From contig LDAQ01000167.1 of the NCBI GenBank assembly GCA_001028025.1, positions 1 through 6,441 of the forward strand: a stretch of DNA of 6,441 bases, written 5' to 3'. Position 1 is the first letter of the stretch; each line of letters begins with the position of its first letter. A program made the position numbers and the translations under genes. A model generated the notes under the pieces. The model did no database searches. It was given only the letters and a program-made list of their open reading frames with translations, and had not been told where the DNA came from. This stretch comes from Faecalicatena fissicatena. Lineage in GTDB: Bacteria > Bacillota > Clostridia > Lachnospirales > Lachnospiraceae. Below are positions 1-5,788 of the stretch, in pieces.

Positions 1-200
1 TGATGCCGCCTGCGGCGCGAATGCATCGGCATTCGGGCCAAATGCGGCATGTACCTCCCTCTCCCTTCCGTTTTCTTCTACAGCTTCTTCGCGAAGTGTC
101 AGGACATTTCACCAGCAGACATTGTCCCGCCAGGCGCCGGACTCGCTTTAGCATTTGCGTCCCCCATCCGCGGATGAGACTAAAGTTCACCCGCTATTTC
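1..200. other. GC-rich, palindrome-rich non-coding stretch
   Basis: This stretch is visibly more GC-rich than the AT-rich promoter region that follows and is dense in self-complementary sequence. Positions 3-9 (ATGCCGC) pair with 44-50 (GCGGCAT), and nested inside, 18-24 (CGAATGC) pairs perfectly with 29-35 (GCATTCG) around a 4-base loop, extended by 14-16/37-39. Perfect 10-bp palindromes occur at 87-96 and 166-175. A plus-strand frame is open from 3 to 203, but it has no ribosome binding site, is Arg/His/Pro-rich and resembles no protein I know. I see no convincing gene. It could be the edge of a dispersed repeat, a structured RNA or the tail of an upstream unit cut by the window. Confidence 0.4.
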
Positions 201-235
201 TAAAGAATTCTTAAGAAAAGATAATTGTTATTTTA

Positions 236-264
236 TTGACAATATAAAGGAAACATGCTATATT
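236..264 (+). promoter_or_regulatory. Sigma-A-type promoter of the Mn riboswitch operon
   Basis: A perfect -35 TTGACA (236-241), a 17-base spacer and a -10 TATATT (259-264, five of six consensus bases). Transcription should start near 271, directly before the first strand of the riboswitch P1 helix at 273. The near-consensus promoter suggests high constitutive initiation, leaving control to the leader RNA. Confidence 0.88.
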
Positions 265-272
265 CTTAGCAA

Positions 273-374
273 GCAAGTAAAAGGGAGTAGCCGAACACCG
301 AAAGGTGGGTTTGAAATCGTCACCCGATACCGAGAGGTATCCGTATCAAATGAGATGTGCAAGACTTTTATTGC
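273..374 (+). ncRNA. yybP-ykoY family Mn2+ riboswitch aptamer
   Basis: The leader carries the hallmarks of the yybP-ykoY family: GGAGUAG following the first P1 strand, an internal CGUCA (318-322) and GCAAGAC (359-365) entering the second P1 strand. P1 pairs 278-283 (UAAAAG) with 365-370 (CUUUUA) and continues with 273-276/371-374 around a bulged G277. Relative to the usual AAAGG/CCUUU, one G-C pair is replaced by A-U on both strands, a compensatory change. A GNRA hairpin lies at 296-307 (CACC-GAAA-GGUG), an outer P3 helix at 310-314/346-350, and a 6-bp stem with GAGA loop at 326-341. Family members sense Mn2+ through docking of two conserved loops. Recognised by eye; a covariance-model search was not possible here. 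Confidence 0.88.
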
Positions 375-405
375 GGCAGATATGTCGTATATAAAGGTCT
401 TTTTT
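361..405 (+). terminator. Riboswitch-controlled intrinsic terminator
   Basis: Positions 361-371 (AAGACUUUUAU) pair with 391-401 (AUAAAGGUCUU) over 11 pairs, one of them G-U. The helix continues through 372-378/383-389, with a bulged U390 and a GAUA loop, and ends in a run of six T (400-405). The 5' strand includes the 3' strand of riboswitch P1 and most of the conserved GCAAGAC, so the aptamer and terminator cannot form together. Ligand-stabilised P1 would therefore prevent termination, which predicts an Mn2+-ON switch, as known for the Lactococcus lactis yybP riboswitch. Confidence 0.87.
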
Positions 406-500
406 ACTTTAATAAGACATAAGGTTTCAAGGATACAAACCGCTGTTCCCGTGGACCTATATAAAAGATGAACTATCTGCTGCATAAAAAGGGCACCAGA

Positions 501-506
501 AAGGAG
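501..506 (+). promoter_or_regulatory. Ribosome binding site setting the start of the first operon gene
   Basis: AAGGAG lies 6 bases before ATG 513 and 9 before ATG 516. The frame extends upstream to an ATG at 468, but nothing resembling a Shine-Dalgarno sequence precedes that one. The start is therefore placed at 513, with 516 the only close alternative. Confidence 0.85.
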
Positions 507-512
507 ATTCTA

Positions 513-971
513 ATGATGAGAGAAAAGGAAAATGTTGTGGAGATGAACGAGGCGATTATCGCCGGGAAGAAAGCCCTGAACAGTATGAAGGCGGCAAAGG
601 AAACATTAAACAGCGCTGGAAACTGGGGGATCTGGGATATGCTGGGAGGAGGGCTGTTTGTAGATATGATCAAGCACTCCAAGCTGGATGATGCGCAGGA
701 AAAGCTGCAGGATGCAAAGTTTCAGCTTCAGATATTTCAGTGCGAGTTAAAAGATGTAGATCTGCCATATCATCTCGGCATAGAGATCTCTGATTTCCTG
801 ACATTTGCCGATTTCTTCTTCGATGGAATTATCGCTGACTGGCTGGTTCAGTCCAGGATAAACGATGCGAAGGAAGAATTAAACAATGCAATTGAACAGG
901 TGGAAAAAATGGTTGAAAATTTGCAGAAATGGGAGAAACAACTGATGCTTGGAAAGGAGGCTGAACTCTAA
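513..971 (+). CDS. Conserved-looking hypothetical protein, first gene of Mn riboswitch operon
   Basis: A 152-residue protein that I cannot assign to a named family. It has no signal peptide and no clear membrane span. It is acidic and helix-rich, with charged, coiled-coil-like segments near residues 3-32, 56-80 and 113-145 around hydrophobic, glycine- and aromatic-rich stretches (36-53 and 94-112). The middle and C-terminal parts look like a degenerate duplication at an offset of 58 residues: D42/D100, G47/G105, D51/D109, S56/S114, D60/D118, A61/A119, E63/E121, L65/L123 and A68/A126 match, with K/R, L/I and D/N exchanges between them. The gene follows the Mn2+ riboswitch and its stop codon overlaps the yccF start by one base, so the two are probably translationally coupled. 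A cytoplasmic partner of the YccF membrane protein is a reasonable guess; the function is unknown. Confidence 0.85.
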   Translation: MMREKENVVEMNEAIIAGKKALNSMKAAKETLNSAGNWGIWDMLGGGLFVDMIKHSKLDDAQEKLQDAKFQLQIFQCELKDVDLPYHLGIEISDFLTFADFFFDGIIADWLVQSRINDAKEELNNAIEQVEKMVENLQKWEKQLMLGKEAEL

Positions 972-1330
972 TGGGATGTATTGGAAATGTATTATGGTTT
1001 ATATTTGGCGGATTTATCAGCGGTCTGAGCTGGGCAGTTGCAGGATGCCTGTGGTGTATCACGATCGTGGGAATGCCCGTTGGCATGCAGTGCTTTAAGT
1101 TCGCGGCGCTGAGCTTCTTCCCGTTTGGGAAAGAGGTACATTATGGCGGCGGAGCAGGATCCATGCTTTTAAATATCATCTGGATGATCGTGTCAGGAAT
1201 TCCGCTGGCCATTGAGTCCGCAGTAATCGGGGCACTGCTCTGTGTGACAATCGTAGGGATTCCATTTGGGATGCAGCAGTTTAAACTTGCGAAACTGGCG
1301 CTGATGCCATTTGGCGCTGAGGTTTATTAA
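971..1330 (+). CDS. YccF domain-containing membrane protein
   Basis: A 119-residue hydrophobic protein matching the YccF family (inner membrane component domain, the family of E. coli YccF), whose biochemical role is not established. It is a tandem duplication: residues 6-56 and 68-118 align without gaps at an offset of 62, with 26 of 51 positions identical. Shared landmarks are N6/N68, W9/W71, C29/C91, the TIVG-x-P-x-GMQ-x-FK block (31-43 and 93-105) and PFG-x-EV (51-56 and 113-118). Each copy supplies hydrophobic segments, so several membrane spans are expected. AAGGAGG (954-960) lies 10 bases before the ATG, inside the end of the upstream gene, and the ATG overlaps that gene's TAA. Expression should depend on the Mn2+ riboswitch. 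The length is close to that of typical family members. Confidence 0.93.
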   Translation: MGCIGNVLWFIFGGFISGLSWAVAGCLWCITIVGMPVGMQCFKFAALSFFPFGKEVHYGGGAGSMLLNIIWMIVSGIPLAIESAVIGALLCVTIVGIPFGMQQFKLAKLALMPFGAEVY

Positions 1331-1360
1331 AGAGAGAACATGGAATGTTAATTAAAAAAA

Positions 1361-1400
1361 GAGCTCTGACGTTCGGGGTAAGACCCGGATGTCAGAGCTT
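1361..1400. terminator. Bidirectional terminator between yccF and the sulfatase-family gene
   Basis: A 15-bp uninterrupted stem (1363-1377 with 1384-1398, two G-U/T-G pairs) closes a 6-base loop, extended by A1362-T1399. On the plus strand it is followed by a T-rich but interrupted tail (TTCTTTGTCTTT). On the minus strand the tail is a stronger TCTTTTTTT made by the A-run at 1354-1360. It sits 30 bases after yccF and just beyond the stop of the convergent gene, so it can end both transcripts. Confidence 0.9.
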
Positions 1401-1411
1401 CTTTGTCTTTC

Positions 1412-3259
1412 TCAGTTTATAAATGTAGTTGTCTGATCCATAAAATATAATTCGCCGTGAACATCTCTCATGTAGATGTGTATCTGATAATCGCCGGTCT
1501 TATAGTTATACGTTGCAATATCTACATCTATATGATAACTGCCATCTTCCTGCTGCTCCAACGGAATCCACTGTAAATCACTCTGATCTTCCTCAGTCCA
1601 TATGGCAGCAAGCACGGATTCCACTCCGTCCTGAACATTTTCCGGAGCGCTTACATTAACAGGGAAAGTGTTAAAATCATAATTATACTCCCCAATGTTT
1701 ACTGCAGCTTTAGGAGTTTCTTCCTCTATTAAGCCTTCTCTTATTAAGAGTTCTGGTCTGTTTTCATCAAGGTCAGCCAGTTCTTCCATTAACTGTGATT
1801 TACGTGAAAGCTCTTTTTTCATAGTTTCAGTACCGAAGCGTTCTGTTAATGTAGGCTTTTCGGAGAACAGATTTGTGCCAAGTCCTAAGCGGTCTCCGTT
1901 AATTTCCGCGCCCATGCTGGCAAGTGTGGTCGGGAAATTATCAAAAGTAGTATAGTCGCGGGTATCTGAAGTCGTATTTTCTACAGCTGAATTGATATAG
2001 GTTGTATAGACTTTCCGTGTATAGCTGTCGTCAATATCCTGACAGAAATCGCTGTCCATTGTAGGATGGTCACCGGAGATGACGATAGTTGTATTCTCAT
2101 AGAAACTTTGATTTTGTATCCAGGTGATAAAGTCAGCTACCTGTTTGCTGGAACAAGCCATTACGTTTGAATATTGATCATCGCCGAATGTATCGGGGCA
2201 GATCTCGCAGGGGTAGCCGTCTTCAAAATGTGTATCAACGGTCAGCAGAGTCAGGTTGAAAGGAGTGTCCTGTTCGGAAAGCTCAAGCAGTTTATCTTCT
2301 GCAAACTGAAATAATTTCTGATCTTCAAATCCCCACCATGCACGGTAATCTTCCGGGATCCAGCCCACTTCTTTTGCATATTCGTAATCGAGTATGTCAT
2401 AGTTACCATGTTCAGTATAGTATAGCTCCCTGCCGCCAAATACAGCATCAGACCCAATCATTAAGGTCTGGGAATAGCCTTCCTGTTCCAGGATATCTCC
2501 CAGAGTTACTGTATTAGCAAAGAAAGAGTTCTGTGTGTCCATCGAATTGGACTCAATGGATATGCTCAGGGGAATCCCGGATGACTGAGAGAACATTGCC
2601 GCAATGGTCCAGGTAGCACCAGGCATGGCGTATCCGCCGTTTAATGCGGCTGAATTCCCGGAAAAATCTTCATTTTCCCGTGCAAGAGCCGTTAATTCAG
2701 GTATTACATTTTCTTCAAATGCTCCGCCGTTTTCTTCGTCCGCATAGGTTGTTTCCATAGATTCTAAAAATATGTATATCAGATTCCGCTTTTGTTCGGG
2801 AAACGTGATTTCTGTGTCTCTGGGATCAATGTAATTGTCATCAATAAACGTTGAGTAAACGCCCTGATCCGCTACATAAGTCCCAACATCCAGATTGTCC
2901 CATGCATAGCTGACAGACTTTCCTGCGGCAAGCAGCGGAACAATTATGCCGACTGCCATGATAAGATTGTATACTTTCTTCCGTTTTCTAAAACTGGTAA
3001 AAAGGATAACTACAAGGAATAAAATCAGAATTGCGGGAACCGCACATGAGTTCAGGTATTCCTGAATCATACTTTCGTTCGTGCCCTCCAGGGGGGCGGT
3101 TAAATGGTACATGAGCTCATCCATGGAGAGATTGCTCCAGGTTTGGAACATCCATATTATACTGAAGCAAAGTAAAGTGGCAGTCGTACTTAATATCACT
3201 GCCAGCAGTGTTCCGATTCCGCGGAAAAAGTTTTTTATCTTTGATAGTATTTTTTTCAT
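1412..3259 (-). CDS. LTA synthase/OpgB-like phosphoglycerol transferase with C-terminal GBS Bsp-like domain
   Basis: A 615-residue membrane-anchored enzyme of the sulfatase-fold LtaS/OpgB (MdoB) family, which transfers glycerol-phosphate from phosphatidylglycerol to polymers outside the membrane. Three membrane spans are visible (about 15-38, 73-90, 97-113), fewer than the five of LtaS, followed by an extracellular catalytic domain (about 155-480). Likely active-site residues by motif are E166 in LES, nucleophile T216 in the OpgB-like GATWTIA, R277, H344 in DTHF, and the metal pair D397-H398 in SGDH. Residues 531-615 resemble the GBS Bsp-like repeat (WTEEDQSDLQW, DGSYHIDVDI, TGDYQIHIY), a putative wall-associated module. 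The ATG at 3259 is chosen because AGAGGA precedes it by 8 bases; the frame continues open upstream to 3325 over the promoter. It could act in teichoic acid synthesis or another glycerophosphate decoration. Confidence 0.9.
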   Translation of the reverse strand: MKKILSKIKNFFRGIGTLLAVILSTTATLLCFSIIWMFQTWSNLSMDELMYHLTAPLEGTNESMIQEYLNSCAVPAILILFLVVILFTSFRKRKKVYNLIMAVGIIVPLLAAGKSVSYAWDNLDVGTYVADQGVYSTFIDDNYIDPRDTEITFPEQKRNLIYIFLESMETTYADEENGGAFEENVIPELTALARENEDFSGNSAALNGGYAMPGATWTIAAMFSQSSGIPLSISIESNSMDTQNSFFANTVTLGDILEQEGYSQTLMIGSDAVFGGRELYYTEHGNYDILDYEYAKEVGWIPEDYRAWWGFEDQKLFQFAEDKLLELSEQDTPFNLTLLTVDTHFEDGYPCEICPDTFGDDQYSNVMACSSKQVADFITWIQNQSFYENTTIVISGDHPTMDSDFCQDIDDSYTRKVYTTYINSAVENTTSDTRDYTTFDNFPTTLASMGAEINGDRLGLGTNLFSEKPTLTERFGTETMKKELSRKSQLMEELADLDENRPELLIREGLIEEETPKAAVNIGEYNYDFNTFPVNVSAPENVQDGVESVLAAIWTEEDQSDLQWIPLEQQEDGSYHIDVDIATYNYKTGDYQIHIYMRDVHGELYFMDQTTTFIN

Positions 3260-3267
3260 TTTACACA

Positions 3268-3273
3268 TCCTCT
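3268..3273 (-). promoter_or_regulatory. Ribosome binding site setting the sulfatase-family start
   Basis: On the minus strand AGAGGA ends 8 bases before ATG 3259. The alternative ATG at 3268 overlaps this site. The longest frame start, near 3325, falls inside the predicted -35 element and so cannot be translated from that promoter. Confidence 0.8.
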
Positions 3274-3296
3274 GTCTTTTTAAATTAACTTCTATT

Positions 3297-3325
3297 ATTA
3301 TAATGCGTAAACTATTTTGTTGCAA
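3297..3325 (-). promoter_or_regulatory. Promoter of the sulfatase-family gene
   Basis: On the minus strand a -35 TTGCAA (3320-3325, four of six consensus bases), a 17-base spacer and a perfect -10 TATAAT (3297-3302). Transcription should begin near 3290, about 30 bases before the start codon. Confidence 0.75.
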
Positions 3326-3423
3326 GATATTTAATGGGTTTACAGGTACAAAAAATTACACCCAATTCTGGTGGGTTTTGCCTGATTTCTCATGGATTAA
3401 GATGGGAAAAGAAGCAGAATATG

Positions 3424-3453
3424 TTGTAAAGACACCGGACTTTCCTGTATAAT
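3424..3453 (+). promoter_or_regulatory. Promoter of tex
   Basis: A -35-like TTGTAA (3424-3429, four of six consensus bases), an 18-base spacer and a perfect -10 TATAAT (3448-3453). The leader is about 54 bases. This promoter and that of the sulfatase-family gene diverge from the same 254-base gap; I see no other clear operator in the gap. Confidence 0.75.
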
Positions 3454-3461
3454 AGAAAGAG

Positions 3462-3483
3462 TTGCGGTTCTTTTGAACCGTAA
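3462..3483 (+). other. Hairpin in the tex 5' leader
   Basis: A perfect 6-bp stem CGGTTC-TTTT-GAACCG (3465-3480), extendable to 9 pairs with one G-U (3462-3464/3481-3483). It begins within a few bases of the predicted transcription start and has no T-run after it, so it is not a terminator. A 5'-end stabilising structure is the simplest reading. Confidence 0.55.
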
Positions 3484-3513
3484 GGCAGGAGTAAAAAGAG
3501 AGGTACAGACTAA

Positions 3514-5667
3514 ATGGACATTAATCAGAAACTGACGGAAGAACTGGAAGTAAAGCGCTGGCAGGTAGATGCGGCGGTAAAGTTAATTGATGAAGGCAAC
3601 ACAATTCCTTTTATTTCACGATACAGGAAAGAGGCAACAGGGTCTTTGGATGATGAGCAGCTGCGTAAGCTGTATGAAAGACTGATTTACCTGAGGAATC
3701 TGGAAGAGAAAAAGGAGCAGGTGCTATCCAGTATAGAGGAACAGGGCAAGCTGACAGCAGAACTCAAAGCGCAGATACTGGCGGCAGAGACTCTTGTGGT
3801 GGTGGAAGATTTATACCGCCCTTACCGGCCAAAACGCAGAACCAGGGCCACGATTGCAAAAGAGAAGGGGCTTGAGCCTTTGGCAGCGGTTATTATGCTG
3901 CAGCAGACGAAGGAACCCCTGGAGAAAGAAGCCAGGAAGTATATTTCTGAGGAGAAAGGCGTCGGCACCGCTGAAGAGGCTATCGGAGGGGCAAAAGATA
4001 TTATTGCGGAATCAATATCCGATGAGGCCGATTACAGAAGCTGGATCCGGAAAATTACAACACAGAAAGGAAAAGTGATCTCTGTGGCAAAGGATCCCGA
4101 GGCTGAGTCTGTCTATGAGATGTATTATGATTTTGAGGAGCCGGTGTCCAAACTGGCGGGGCATCGCATACTGGCGCTCAACCGTGGGGAGAAAGAAAAA
4201 GTGCTGACGGTGAAGTTAGAGGCTCCTGAGGAAGATATTATCCGCTATCTGGAGAAGAAAACGATCCGTCAGAATAATCCATACACTTCCCCGGTATTGA
4301 AAGATGCAGTGGAAGACAGTTACAAGCGTCTGATTGCACCTGCTATTGAGCGGGAGATACGCAATGAGCTGACAGAGAAGGCAGAGGATGGCGCTATAGA
4401 GGTCTTTGGAAAAAATCTGCACCAGCTTTTGATGCAGCCTCCGATTGCAGGACATGTTGTACTGGGGTGGGATCCGGCTTTCCGCACAGGCTGTAAGCTG
4501 GCCGTCGTGGACGAAACAGGAAAAGTGCTGGGGACAACCGTTATCTATCCCACCGCACCTACAACTCCCCAGAAAATAAAAGCGTCCAAAGATTTGCTGA
4601 AAAAAATCATTGCGAAGTATAATATTACACTGATTTCCGTGGGAAATGGTACTGCATCCCGGGAGTCAGAACAGATCATTGTGGAGCTTCTTAAAGAAAT
4701 TCCGCAGAATGTACAATACGTCATCGTTAATGAGGCTGGTGCTTCTGTCTATTCTGCAAGCAAGCTGGCATCCGAGGAATTCCCCAAATTTGATGTCGGC
4801 CAGAGAAGTGCGGCGTCCATTGCAAGGCGGCTGCAGGACCCTCTCGCAGAGCTGGTAAAGATTGATCCCAAATCAATCGGAGTCGGACAGTATCAGCATG
4901 ATATGAACCAGAAGAAGCTGGGCGAATCCCTGAATGGAGTAGTAGAAGACTGTGTGAATAAAGTTGGTGTGGATTTGAATACGGCGTCTGCGCCGCTTCT
5001 ATCTTATATATCCGGTATTACGGCTGCTATTGCAAAAAATATTGTTGTTTACAGGGAAGAAAACGGCAGATTCACGAATCGGAAGGAACTGCTTAAAGTA
5101 GCCAAGCTGGGGCCGAAAGCGTATGAGCAGTGCGCAGGTTTTATGCGTATTATGGATGGAAAGAATCCTTTGGATGCAACCGGGGTTCATCCGGAATCCT
5201 ATGAGGCAGCGGAGAAACTGCTGTCCAGGCAGGGATTTAAGCCGCAGGATATTACAGGAGGCAATCTGACAGGACTTTCTCTTACGATCAAGGACTATAA
5301 GAGTCTGGCAGAGGAGCTGGGAGTCGGGGAGATTACACTGCAGGATATTGTGAAGGAACTGGAAAAGCCGGCCCGCGATCCGCGTGATGAAATGCCGAAG
5401 CCGATTCTGCGCACGGATGTGCTGGATATGAAGGATTTGAAAGAAGGAATGATTTTGAAAGGAACTGTGCGTAATGTCATTGATTTTGGCGTGTTTGTGG
5501 ATATAGGAGTACACCAGGACGGGCTGGTTCATATATCTCAGATTACGGACAGATATATCAAACATCCGCTGGAAGCTGTCAGCGTGGGGGATATTGTGGA
5601 TGTGAAAGTAATGAGTGTAGACCTCAAGAAAAAAAGGATTCAGCTTACCATGAGGGGGCTGACTTAG
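3514..5667 (+). CDS. tex: Tex family transcription accessory / RNA-binding protein
   Basis: A 717-residue protein with the full Tex architecture and the length usual for Firmicutes members (about 720). The Tex N-terminal helical region spans roughly 1-190 with the hallmark TIPFISRYRKEATG near residue 30 and the LYRPYRPKRRTRA block. A YqgF/RNase H-like domain starts about 314 with GWDPAFRTGCK (D320). Helix-hairpin-helix motifs lie about 487-545, and a C-terminal S1 RNA-binding domain about 637-715 (GTVRNVIDFGVFVDIG, DGLVHISQI). Tex binds nucleic acids in the cytoplasm and has been linked to transcription and to expression of toxin and stress genes in other bacteria; its exact role is not settled. 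GAGAGG (3498-3503) lies 10 bases before the ATG. The gene is monocistronic, with its own promoter and terminator, and appears intact. Confidence 0.97.
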   Translation: MDINQKLTEELEVKRWQVDAAVKLIDEGNTIPFISRYRKEATGSLDDEQLRKLYERLIYLRNLEEKKEQVLSSIEEQGKLTAELKAQILAAETLVVVEDLYRPYRPKRRTRATIAKEKGLEPLAAVIMLQQTKEPLEKEARKYISEEKGVGTAEEAIGGAKDIIAESISDEADYRSWIRKITTQKGKVISVAKDPEAESVYEMYYDFEEPVSKLAGHRILALNRGEKEKVLTVKLEAPEEDIIRYLEKKTIRQNNPYTSPVLKDAVEDSYKRLIAPAIEREIRNELTEKAEDGAIEVFGKNLHQLLMQPPIAGHVVLGWDPAFRTGCKLAVVDETGKVLGTTVIYPTAPTTPQKIKASKDLLKKIIAKYNITLISVGNGTASRESEQIIVELLKEIPQNVQYVIVNEAGASVYSASKLASEEFPKFDVGQRSAASIARRLQDPLAELVKIDPKSIGVGQYQHDMNQKKLGESLNGVVEDCVNKVGVDLNTASAPLLSYISGITAAIAKNIVVYREENGRFTNRKELLKVAKLGPKAYEQCAGFMRIMDGKNPLDATGVHPESYEAAEKLLSRQGFKPQDITGGNLTGLSLTIKDYKSLAEELGVGEITLQDIVKELEKPARDPRDEMPKPILRTDVLDMKDLKEGMILKGTVRNVIDFGVFVDIGVHQDGLVHISQITDRYIKHPLEAVSVGDIVDVKVMSVDLKKKRIQLTMRGLT

Positions 5668-5679
5668 GGGGTTTTTAGT

Positions 5680-5709
5680 AAACGGATAGCCGGGCTGGCT
5701 ATCCGTTTT
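5680..5709 (+). terminator. Intrinsic terminator of tex
   Basis: A perfect 12-bp stem, AAACGGATAGCC (5680-5691) with GGCTATCCGTTT (5697-5708), closing a GGGCT loop and followed by a short T-rich tail (TTTTGTAT). It begins 12 bases after the tex stop codon. On the minus strand the tail is weak, so it is at best a partial terminator for bioY. Confidence 0.88.
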
Positions 5710-5715
5710 GTATAC

Positions 5716-5758
5716 AGGGGATTTGGGGCGAAGGATGTTCGTACCGGTTTTAATCCCC
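5716..5758. repeat. Inverted repeat downstream of bioY
   Basis: GGGGATT (5716-5722) pairs with AATCCCC (5752-5758), with a smaller nested CGAA/TTCG stem inside. It lies about 30 bases beyond the bioY stop and could help end the minus-strand transcript, but no T-run follows on either strand. Confidence 0.4.
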
Positions 5759-5788
5759 TATAGAGCGATCTGTTTTGTGTGCCTGAGA

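Noticed and set aside
1..50. Possible minus-strand gene starting at ATG 50 after GGGAGG
   Set aside because: The purine-rich run is only 3 bases from the ATG and the visible 16 codons are Arg/His/Met-rich. The adjacent open minus frame (108 to 1) lacks a good start. Too little sequence to support a gene.
3..203. 66-codon plus-strand open frame
   Set aside because: It has no ribosome binding site, an Arg/His/Pro-rich composition typical of an unused frame in GC-rich DNA, and lies over nested palindromes.
468..512. Upstream ATG extension of the first operon gene
   Set aside because: No Shine-Dalgarno sequence precedes 468, while AAGGAG sits ideally before 513.
3260..3325. N-terminal extension of the sulfatase-family protein
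   Set aside because: The extension covers the predicted -10 and -35 and the true ribosome binding site. The shorter start gives a typical basic N-terminus before the first membrane span.
3355..3378. Small hairpin with T-run in the divergent intergenic region
   Set aside because: The CACC/GGTG stem is only four pairs and the following T-run is short, so it does not qualify as a terminator.
4999..5565. 188-codon minus-strand open frame inside tex
   Set aside because: It lies antisense to the conserved HhH and S1 regions of Tex, has no ribosome binding site or recognisable motif, and is explained by codon bias.
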